From assembly GCA_963556695.1 (NCBI GenBank), contig CAUWAG010000018.1:2790001-2854000 (forward strand): DNA of 64,000 nt, given 5' to 3'. This stretch comes from Anthostomella pinea. Its lineage: Eukaryota > Ascomycota > Sordariomycetes > Xylariales > Xylariaceae. The position numbers and the translations under genes are program-made. Numbering within the stretch: position 1 is the stretch's first letter; each line of letters starts with the position of its first letter. Below the pieces are notes generated by a model. That model was given only the letters and a program-made list of their open reading frames with translations, had not been told where the DNA came from and did not search any database. Shown here piece by piece: positions 55,525 to 64,000 of this stretch.

Positions 55525-56996
55525 ATGTCAGACCGAGTGGCTGCTTTCGTGCGGGTCTCAGGCCCGCCGAATAGCAGCTTTCTAGTTGGATACCCCGGCA
55601 TATCGGCCACACTGGTGAGTTGCATCGTGCTTGCCCGCCTATGTTTGCGTCGTCGTCGCTGCTGCTGCTGCTTGTTGCCCGCCCGCCCGCGCTTCCATGC
55701 GGGGGGCCGAGCCTCTGAGTCCGGAGCCTCACGATGCTGCATAGACACCCCCAATTGCCCCAAAAGCAACGAAACTGACCAAATGTATGCAGCCGCGCAT
55801 CGAGGGCAAAGTCGAGATAAGACCACAGCAAGGATACTCCGCCCCCGTCGCCATCTCCCTGGTCCGAATATGCCTGCAGCGAAGAGAAACAATCCACCCG
55901 ACCGCGGAAAACATGGCCAAGCGACATCTAGGGACCCCTCGACGCGAAGCAACCGATGTTGTTGGCAAAGAGCTCCTCTTATATCGATGCGCATCCGGTC
56001 GGGAAGCCGAGAATGTTATGGCCATGGACCTACCATTCGTGCTGTTCATCCCATTCGGACGAGGCGGCGAGGAGACAAATCGGAGGATACCGCCGGCGTC
56101 ATTGCAGCTTCCTAGTAGGACGGCAGAGACGTATTACGAGCTGGTAGTCACGGTGCAGCAAGGACAGAGCGTGCAGAACAAATATGCTTTCCCCGTCCCC
56201 CTGCAGAGATACGACACCCTGTCGACCTTTGGAATGTACAACCGGCCCGAGACCAAGATTGCGACCGCCGACAACATAGTGACGCTGGGCATTTCGCTAC
56301 CGAGATGGAGCTACGGCCCTATGGACCCTATAACAGTATATATAAAGCTAGCGCCGAATCTCGACTGGATGGCCAAGGCGAGGAAGGTCACCATACAGAA
56401 AATCACACTTGCGATTGAGGAGGAGATCACCTATAACCCTGAAGGCGACGAGCCAACCAAGAAGATAAACAGGCTGCAGAAACACGTCCAAAGTGTCCAG
56501 AGCAAACTACCAGAAGCTGGCTATGTGACAAACATGGGCGTCATATTCCCGCACAAAGATCTGCGCGATGCAAACGGAATCATTCGAAGAGGGCAGCCGG
56601 CGTTCCCCAATTACGAGGTCACATCCTTCACGACATCTTCGACACTTTACAAAATCGAGTTCTTCCTTAGTATAAAGGTACTTCTTCTCACATGTTCTAC
56701 GCGACTACCATGCTTTTCTCACTGCGGATGATTGCTGACATTGTTTCCCATAGGCCTCCATGACCAACGCGCGCGATATTACCCTCCGACAACCCATCGT
56801 TATCTGCCCCATAGACCACCAAGCCTGCAAAGAGGAGATGGATGCTATTGAGCAGTCGGCGAAAGACGCCTCATCGGTGGACCAGACCAACCCGATGTTG
56901 CCCGCTAGGAATATTGTGCTGGCCAATGACCCCAATGCCCTGGCAACATTAGGGCTATGTCTGGTAGGTGGGCAGAAGAAACCACTGATCGAATGA
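55525..56996 (+). CDS. Arrestin-domain protein
   Basis: Alpha-arrestin-like adaptor; fungal members link membrane receptors or transporters to ubiquitin ligases of the Rsp5 type. Exons are 55525-55614, 55793-56677 and 56754-56996, with introns of 178 and 76 nt, giving 405 aa. The start MSDRVAAFVRVSGPPN and the segment PRIEGKVEIRPQQGYSAPVAISLVRICLQ belong to the arrestin N-domain. The C-domain includes VTLGISLPRWSYGPMDPITVYIKL and ARKVTIQKITLAIEEEITY, then YKIEFFLSIK joined to ASMTNARDITLRQPIVICP. It ends GLCLVGGQKKPLIE, a conserved end in relatives. I see no clear PPxY motif, so ubiquitin-ligase binding would need another site. The first exon lies after an unusually long gene-free leader region. 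Confidence 0.93.
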
Positions 56997-58187
56997 GGCA
57001 CATCTATTTGGCAGGCTGCCAAAACGAGACATTTGCTCACATTAAGTACGTTCGCCGTTCCGGACGCACCAAGTTACCAGACGGCCAGTGGGGTCCCCAT
57101 CGATCTATTCGGTTTTCTTTCGAGTCAAATATCAGCGGTCCAGACAGAAGCCCAGCAAGTTGGCGACGGATCAGCTCGGGCCCCTATGCGCATTCACGAT
57201 CCGATACGAGCGCGAATTGAGGCAACCTTATGGGCAAACGTCATGACGTCCAAGACTGTCACTTCTGGAACTCAACAGCTCGAAGCACGAGCTCCAATGG
57301 GACGTCAAGGGAGCTGGTGATGGCTATGGTTCCTGGTTGCCAAAGCGAAGGGCTGCTCGGCAAGCAGGATACGACTGATGTTCGGTGGAAGGGACATAGC
57401 AACTTGTAGCTGGTGCTTTACCCAGGACGATACCCAACCATCTGCGGACGGACCATGATTTTAGGGATTGGAGTAATACAGGACTATGAAACATCGACCA
57501 TCGAATGGAGATGGGTATGGCCATCCACATAAAGGGCTCGCGGCGTTATAAGGACGGAGGTCACTCCAGCAGGCACGACATGGGATGATATCAGTGCATT
57601 TGGATTTCGGGCGTTCAAGGGAAGGCTTTGACTTTGAGCGATCTCAGTTGCAACTGGAGGATCTACGGAGGCGCCTTGTCCTTTGACTGGGTCTCACTCA
57701 GTCCAAATTTCTGCTCCGAAGACGACACGACGCAATGCACTGGCTGGCGTATAGGAAGTGCACCTTCAGAGATACCTGTTGATCATTTCGTGGGCAAGGG
57801 ACTACCGCGATTGCGCGCACCTGTATATATCCTGTACCTCTACGCTTTTCGGTCCTGTATGGGCTGGCGACATGATTGGAAAGATGATTTCATCAACATG
57901 ATGCAAATGAGGTGACATTAATCAACAAAGCTGCGATCTACTGAACGTGATCCATAGATTTTCCAACGAAGATGTCGTCGCTTGCTGTTGGTCTGAACCA
58001 GATTCACCAAGTCGGCTAGGCCTACTACATAAGTTTCGAATCCACTTGCGCGTGATCCTTCGGGACATCTGGATGTGAAGAATTCGGAGACGAAAAAAAA
58101 AAAAAAAAAAAGGATTTGGGTAAATTTGCAACAGATACACACATACATGTATATATATCTTGGTATCGAAAAAGCAAAAGAATAAAT
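56997..58187. other. Intergenic, no gene recognised
   Basis: Arrestin 3' region followed by weak open frames (57033-57320 and 57628-57915, plus) without domains. A run of 20 A is at about 58094-58113, downstream of the tRNA gene on the minus strand, and a T-rich stretch on the minus strand directly after the tRNA would serve as RNA polymerase III terminator. Confidence 0.5.
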
Positions 58188-58292
58188 TGAGAGCCGCAGG
58201 ATTCGAACCTGCGCGGTTTCCCATTGCGGTTCTGGGGTAATTCTTTTGGAATTGACCTAAACACAACGCCTTAACCACTCGGCCAGACTCCC
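58188..58292 (-). tRNA. tRNA-Leu (anticodon UAG) with intron
   Basis: Cloverleaf on the minus strand. The acceptor stem GGGAGTC (58292-58286) pairs with GGCTCTC (58195-58189), with a discriminator A at 58188. A D-arm GCCGAGTGGTTAAGGC and T-arm GCAGG-TTCGAAT-CCTGC are clear. The anticodon stem TTGTG pairs with CGCAA only if an intron of about 26 nt is removed. The loop then reads TT-TAG-G, giving anticodon UAG (codon CUA), with the intron in the canonical place one base 3' of the anticodon. The long variable arm (TGGGAAACCGCG) fits leucine. A run of T follows on the minus strand as Pol III terminator. Introns in this tRNA are removed by the Sen complex, one subunit of which is encoded about 550 bp away. 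Confidence 0.92.
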
Positions 58293-58841
58293 TTATCATG
58301 CAATGGATGAGGAGTTTTCCTTGTATAAGGTACTATATACAGAATGTGAGATAAAGAGGGCGAGGAGGGCCGGAAAGACTGCCGGTTGGCTTTGCTAAGT
58401 TTCCACTGGTTGGTGCGATGGATTTTAATTTTGGGGCTGAATTTTACATCGGACCGAGCAAAGTTGAGAGGGGGATCTGCAAGGCTGATTATGCAGGTGC
58501 AGGTGCCCGGTAGGGAGTGGGGCAGCGGGAAGAGTGTGCTAGCCTTGCTTGAAACTTTATATTTTGTCAAGTATTCATTCTGTTTGACTCATTGACGAAC
58601 CCATATTCTCGTCGGCTTCATGCAGATATGCATCTCGACCTTGTTTACAATACGGACCTCCAGCTTACGGTCTTGTCGCAATAGTTGTCACTCGTTTGCG
58701 CGCGCATGTCAACACTTTCATCAGTCGATCGTTACATCGTCTCGCTGTTTCGGGAGTGCGACTGACACATCTCCATCTGCATACCTCCACATACCTCCCA
58801 GCTCGAAACTTGGAGGATACCACCGTTGAGTGACTGCCAGA
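58293..58841. other. Divergent spacer, tRNA-Leu / SEN54
   Basis: About 550 bp between the tRNA 5' end and the Sen54 start codon. It should hold the Sen54 promoter. No gene. Confidence 0.55.
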
Positions 58842-60476
58842 ATGGCTTTCGACGACGATGACCCCACGGCCATCGCGCCCGGTTTCACGAACACCAGCAC
58901 CCCAAGCTCCTTCGAGGATGTCCCTACCGCCGCACCGATCACCGACGATGACGGCGCCGATGGCGAGGACGGCGACAAGATGCAGGACTTCCGCCACTTC
59001 GCCTCACTCCTCCCCAATAAGAATGGCGGCGGCGGCAGTTACAAGACCAAGCAGCAGGCCTCGGGCCGATCGATCCGCCGCGGCGAAAAGGACTTCGAGG
59101 CTCACGGCACGCGCGCGCAGGACGGCGTACTGGAGGACAGCCGCGGCGCCATGCACGAGGTGCTGAGCTACACGCGATACCATAAAAAAGACGTCCTGCG
59201 CGGGTGGTATTTCCCCGACCGGTGGACGGATATGCCTGCCGAGCCTGAGGACGGCGCTACGGAGAGCGGAGGGGAGATTTGTGAGGGAAAGGGAGAAGGA
59301 GAGGGGACGGGGCTGGCGCTGGGACTGTTTGCGAGGGAAAGGGTTGTGGTGCTCGATGCGGACAGGGGCAACTTCCTCACGACGATGGGGAGGGTCGTCA
59401 CGGGCGTCGGGGCTGTGGCGGAGCGGAATCGCAATACGCCCGGCTGGCTTCGGACCTGGCTGCTGCCTGAGGAGGCGCTGTATCTGGTCGAGCGTGGGTC
59501 GCTGGACTTGTGGTGGCCGTCGCGCGGGATCGAGGAGGTGATGCCCGTTCCGGCTCAGAAGGAGGAGGGAAGAGAGGACAAGGGTGGTGATGATGTGGAA
59601 GAGAAGGAGCAGCTCGTGGACTACGACCTTGGGGTTCCGATCAGTCTGCAGGCGGCATACGCTCTGTTCATAGGGCAAGACGGCGAGAGGGGCAAGGTCA
59701 GCCTCGAGAAGTACCAGGTCTATGCGAATCTGCGGCGGACGGGATACAAGGTACTGCGCGCATCGGCACTATCGCCACTGCCTCCCATACCAGAATCGCA
59801 ACCGCCACCCACCTCGCTGTGGCAATGGTTGTTCTCGCTGCTGCACAAGGACAACGACGAGCCCGCAGAGATCACCCCACCAGCGACACATCCCCGTCCA
59901 TACGGGCCCCTCGTCCAACCAGGCTTCTACCGCTCCTACTGCCCCATCTTCACCCAACTCGCCCTCATCCCGCGCCACAAACCCGGCCCCGTCCTCCCCG
60001 ACCTCTCCTCCCGCCAGCCGCCGCAGGAGCCCTTCAAGATCCACTACCACATCTGGAACAACAGCTCGGTCTTCACCAAGACGCGACCCTCGCCGCCCGA
60101 CTTCCGCATCGCCGTCGTCGACGCCCGCGGCTCCGCCGTGCCCGACCTCGAGCAGATGGCCGGCATGCTCGAGTCCACACCCTGGGACCCGCCCGCTGTT
60201 GGATCCCAACAAGACCAGAAGAATCAGAACCCGACGAATGCGAATGTGGGGCTCATGTATCGAAGGCTGAAGCATGCGTGGCGTAATGCCGTCGTGGCCG
60301 TCGTGGACCGCGGGCTGATTAGCTATCTAAGGTTTGGCGAGATGGCGTTTGGGGAGGAGAGGCTGTATGAGCGGATTGGGGGCGGGAGGGGTGGGAAGGG
60401 GGGTAGGGGTGGGAGGGGAGGACGTGGGGGTAGGGGTGGTAGGGGGAGAAGGAGAGGGACGGGACGGGGAGGATGA
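58842..60476 (+). CDS. SEN54: tRNA-splicing endonuclease subunit Sen54
   Basis: Structural subunit of the heterotetrameric Sen2-Sen34-Sen15-Sen54 endonuclease that cuts tRNA introns. Single exon, 544 aa. The N-terminal Sen54 domain has FRHFASLLPNK (about 50-60) and YTRYHKKDVLRGWYFPDRW (about 110-128). The C-terminal domain follows, with EALYLVERGSLDLWW, SLEKYQVYANLRRTGYKVLR, then IWNNSSVFTKTRPSPPDF and RIAVVDARGSAVPDLEQM, the typical nuclease-like fold of this subunit. The last ~30 residues are an RGG-type tail of repeated GGR/GGRGG units ending RRRGTGRGG. That tail is GC-rich and repetitive in DNA, not something I know as a general Sen54 feature, and may add RNA binding. The ATG at 58842 (MAFDDDDP) is the first in frame. 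A 224-codon open frame on the opposite strand is a by-product of the GC-rich code. Confidence 0.93.
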   Translation: MAFDDDDPTAIAPGFTNTSTPSSFEDVPTAAPITDDDGADGEDGDKMQDFRHFASLLPNKNGGGGSYKTKQQASGRSIRRGEKDFEAHGTRAQDGVLEDSRGAMHEVLSYTRYHKKDVLRGWYFPDRWTDMPAEPEDGATESGGEICEGKGEGEGTGLALGLFARERVVVLDADRGNFLTTMGRVVTGVGAVAERNRNTPGWLRTWLLPEEALYLVERGSLDLWWPSRGIEEVMPVPAQKEEGREDKGGDDVEEKEQLVDYDLGVPISLQAAYALFIGQDGERGKVSLEKYQVYANLRRTGYKVLRASALSPLPPIPESQPPPTSLWQWLFSLLHKDNDEPAEITPPATHPRPYGPLVQPGFYRSYCPIFTQLALIPRHKPGPVLPDLSSRQPPQEPFKIHYHIWNNSSVFTKTRPSPPDFRIAVVDARGSAVPDLEQMAGMLESTPWDPPAVGSQQDQKNQNPTNANVGLMYRRLKHAWRNAVVAVVDRGLISYLRFGEMAFGEERLYERIGGGRGGKGGRGGRGGRGGRGGRGRRRGTGRGG

Positions 60477-63400
60477 GGGTTATCGATGTGATGATCCTGG
60501 ACTTGGTGGTTCTGGATTTGATGATTCTGGATGCTGGTTATCGATCGATACATCGTGCCGTCCTCTGGTTGGCTCGAATCAGCCGTTTCGACCTTTCACC
60601 TTGGGATGGCCTGCGGGCAGTCCCAGGTCCGTCCCTTCGACGGGTGCTCAAGCACCCTTTGCCCCTTAGTCCTTGGAGCCCAGGCATTTGGCTTATGCGG
60701 ACCCTCGTGGGAAATGGGCGTCAGCGGAAGTTGATGCGAGACGCGAGTGGTGCCGGTCGTCCCACCCAGATGAGAGCGTGCCTTGTTGAGTGCGCCAGGT
60801 GCGGAAGGGGGCTGGGTAGAGTCATCTAGGCCGATCCTAGTCCATGGCTAGTATCGCTCGCAGTGTGCTGCGTGGCTACCCTCTTATGTGCTATATATGT
60901 CGGGGGCTGTGTGTATATAGCATCATGTGTGCATATGTAGCTCCGAGATGTACAGGTCGTCGAGTTACTCAAAGTAAAATCCAGAACTGCTTGATCGGTT
61001 GGTCTTTTACGTGCCATATGTCTCCTGGTTGGGTAGAATAACGAGGATCGAGTTATTTTGTTTTGTGACCACTGGTCATTCCGGTATGGTGGGACCAGAG
61101 GTCCAGTAACAAGGAAGAAGAGTAAACAGTTCAAAAGGCCACACCCTCAAGCCTGAAACAGTAACCAGGAAGTTGCTGATACAGCCTTCAGCTTCAGCCT
61201 GGCTCACTGCCAGCCACCACTAGTCACGTAGTTAAGAAAGCTTCTCCCAACCCGCGCAGCTCCAACACAAGCGTGAACTCTAGTAGTGATAGGGTTCACG
61301 GCCTTGCGCCACGAGAAGTCACTCTGCTACCATGAGTCATTGAAGAAAATAATGATAATTACCTCGCGTGTGTTCTTTCCTGCAAGTCTAACAGGAGAGC
61401 AATGTTGTCATCAAGTCCCAATCAAAACCTAACGACTTCACTTGAGCCTTGAAGACAACTTCAAAACGGCTATGCTCTTGCTCTGGCTGTCACATATAGT
61501 GAAATATAATAGGTGGGTGTAGTATGGTGATCCCTGTCCCATAGGCTACCATATCAGGTACCTGTTAGTGGTATTCCTCCCTCAGAGTTCGTGGTTTAAT
61601 AATGAGACTGAGCTTCTCAGTTTTTACAAGGAAACTGCTTCCAGAAAAGCCACTGGGCGTAGACAAGTACACGAGGTCTCAGCTCAGTGATGAGGATGTG
61701 AACTGGCCTAGGTGTTGTGTTGGGGTGCGGCACCCACCGAGCCTGTCTGACGTGTGGCAGCTGGAAAGAAACACTGGGAACTCCAGACATCACGAGAAAT
61801 GTCGGTGGTGGCCAGTGGTCTATCCCTGCTATTCTGCTATTCTGCTGCTCGACGCATCTACACGACAGGGCCGGGCTTCGTAAGTAGCTTTGGTGATTCT
61901 TTCCTGATCTGGATGGACTAAATCTGGGGCGTGCTTCTTTTGCTAGATTCCAAACGTCCCTTACGCCGTTGAAGCCTGACGAGACCTTGGAGGAAGATAC
62001 GGCGCACATTCGCACCGGCGGCCTGGGCGTCTTGGCTCGTCGATAGTCCTCCCCGTGCGGAAGGTTTCATGTTGGCCAATACAGCTTTTGCCACAATATA
62101 GGGAGTTCAACATGGAATTATCTGCTTGTGGTTTCAATGTTGGTAGCGGATGGGTTTCCCGAAGAGAAAACCACCTCGCAGGTAGGACGTGCGCTTTGCC
62201 GCCATGCATTAATCATGTAGGCCGTCTTGTTCGACTACTCCAACATATCGTAGTGATTTACTACTTCGCACTTCGAGTCCTGGTATGCCTTTGATTGATA
62301 TATGCGTTGCAGCCATGAAGCACCTCCGCAGGCGCCTTTCCTAGGACACGAGACCCGTGCTGCTGGCTTTCCCATGATGGACATCTTGCGAAGAAACCCA
62401 TGGGACCCTTTCTGCCGCGATCCAGCCCCATGCGCCACTTCATGCGAGTCATTTACTATACGCAACTATCAGGAGATACCGTTTCCCATAAACGTTTCGT
62501 GATAAGACCACATCATTCTATACGGAGCGCCACTCAGTAGTGTATATAAAGTAAGTTACTGTTACTGAGAACCGACTATCCACTAGGTAGTTACTTTAAG
62601 TGAGGCAACGCCTTATGCGGTGTTGCGTTCTGGAGAAACTCCTGCTCAAGGGTCTTCCTGTTGATCCAAGCAGTGCTGTCGTTCTTTGCTGTCAGAAGTA
62701 AGCTGTTCGGCACTGGTACGGTATGATATTATTAAGCTTTTTGACCGCAAGGATAGAGCCAAACCCAGACGCCCTAAACAGTAAACTACTACGAAAAGCA
62801 AAGCCCCCGTGCTGTACGCAAAGCCTAACATGATAAAACGCCACAAATCATCATCTCCATCCACAAAAACCTTAAACCATGGCACTCTATTGGTATTGCT
62901 TTCCTCAAATTCCCGGAGCGAGGAGCGCAAGCTGCCCTCGTTGGAGGCTCTTGAGCATGATAAACAAGCAGACGACCTTGGAGGCCCAGATTACAGTACG
63001 AGGAAGATGATGATTTGAAGCTTGTTATTAGTAATCACGAGCTTCGTGCTTTCTTGGGTGTGGTATTAAACACATTTCCAGCGAGCACGTCCTCCCGGTG
63101 TAGCCGAGAGAGTTACATGATGCATTCCGGATGACCTGCACACGTCTTGAGAGCGAAGAGGGAATGTTCCTCAAAACGACTCTTTCTAGGACTGTAAGCA
63201 CAACGTACGGCGAAGCGGCCAACACAGCCTCAGCCACCGCCCAGAACCTTTCGCTTACTGTTGTTAGCTGAGCCAGCCTTTGTCACTGGTCAAATCCAAT
63301 ATGTGGCATTCCAATCTACCTTACCGCCAATGCTCGGTGGACCAAGTCCCCCCCGGAGTGTCGCACATCTGGAGTTCCACAGCATAGATTACGGTGAAGA

Positions 63401-64000
63401 TCAAATGAAAGTAACAAGATGCGATAGCGCGTTGCAGGCTCGTGGAATGTGGTACCACATCAGACGCAAGCGATGTCGGCAGAGCAGCAAGCCCAGGACA
63501 GAGGCCCAACGTTGCACGGAGGGCCCCCTTGTGTTACTCGTTTGCTGGTCAGGAGCGTCTGGAGATGATCGCGCCCAATACCGGAGACGAAGTTTGATTG
63601 AGCTCTTGGGGTTTCTCTGAATCATGGCCCAGATCTGGGATCGGGATTGCGATCGGAGTCTCGTCAAACAAGTTGGGATTGGCACTTATAGGATGTTGGG
63701 TTACTGAAGTTTGATTGAGGTATTTACACTGTTAATTCATTTAGAGTTCTGGCTTGAGGGACGGCGTCTCTTCAAATGAACAGGCACAAAACCCTGTTGA
63801 GCTGTTTCTGTCTTGGGACAGCCGAGGTCATGATGTGATGACTCATGAGTTTGTGCGAACTTAGAGACGAGACGCTTCGCTGACCGATGATGTGACAACC
63901 TGAAATAAGCACATGATGTGTGATTGATTGATTGATTGATTGAACGATTGCCTGCAGTTGGAGTCGATATCGGGTGGCGGGGGCATTCCTTCTGCTAAGG
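60477..64000. other. 3.5-kb gene-poor end of the window
   Basis: No gene I can support. The minus-strand frame 62646-62930 (94 codons, open upstream to about 63000) has one membrane-like segment (FIMLGFAYSTGALLFVVVYC) after a charged region and might be a terminal exon or fragment of a membrane protein, but no start, intron or relative is evident. A TGAT microsatellite lies at about 63919-63943. Other open frames look random. Confidence 0.5.
63919..63943. repeat. TGAT microsatellite
   Basis: About five to six copies of the unit TGAT/GATT near the right end of the window. It lies in gene-free DNA. Confidence 0.85.

Noticed and set aside
59004..59678. 224-codon open frame antisense to Sen54
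   Set aside because: By-product of the GC-rich Sen54 code; translation is Pro/Arg/His-rich without domains.

Overview
The window is nuclear DNA of a filamentous ascomycete (Pezizomycotina, perhaps Sordariomycetes; I cannot name a species). The signs are short GT-AG introns of about 46-180 nt with CTNAC branch sites, genes on both strands with separate promoters, fungal-only protein families, an intron-bearing tRNA-Leu, a Fot1/pogo-type transposon, a solo LTR, and an AT-rich island that looks like repeat-induced point mutation (RIP).

Left part (1-10.8 kb) is accessory-like. It holds a short C2H2 zinc-finger gene (minus), a pogo transposon with terminal inverted repeats and one nonsense codon, a gene with a ubiquitin domain fused to about 260 residues of unknown type, and an N-acetyltransferase that seems frameshifted by a 13-bp tandem duplication. 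From 11.5 to 22.4 kb the genes are mostly housekeeping: a Ski8-type WD40 protein, mitochondrial ribosomal protein bL32, a Cdc10-class septin and a GH72 beta-1,3-glucanosyltransferase, with one decayed ankyrin gene at 17.4-18.3 kb.

The stretch 22.4-31.6 kb is gene-poor and repeat-rich. It has a 48-bp tandem repeat, a 216-bp solo LTR with a perfect 5-bp target duplication, an AT-rich island, a truncated gene fragment, an intact DUF7580 gene, a PAF-acetylhydrolase whose 3' end is duplicated across its stop codon, and a 2EXR gene with an internal stop.

From 32.5 to 42.2 kb the layout is compact: Pol delta subunit 4, queuosine salvage protein, SUMO E1 subunit Uba2, a short-chain dehydrogenase, and a sphingoid base-phosphate phosphatase. 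At 42.6-44.7 kb there is a broken multi-pass membrane protein gene, then about 3 kb without genes. The right part carries a small Cys-rich single-pass membrane protein with repeated LPSY-type tails, a DUF7918 protein with two SUMO-interaction-like motifs, a PPIL3-type cyclophilin, an arrestin-domain protein, tRNA-Leu(UAG) with intron, and tRNA-splicing endonuclease subunit Sen54. The last 3.5 kb has no gene I can support.

The genes do not form one pathway or biosynthetic cluster. Loose links are the SUMO theme (Uba2; SIM-like motifs in the DUF7918 protein and in the Uba2 tail), tRNA biology (queuosine salvage, Sen54, tRNA-Leu), and the contrast between intact core genes and decayed accessory genes near repeats. 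Exon boundaries were placed by hand from reading frame, splice signals and family alignment from memory; no database search was run.
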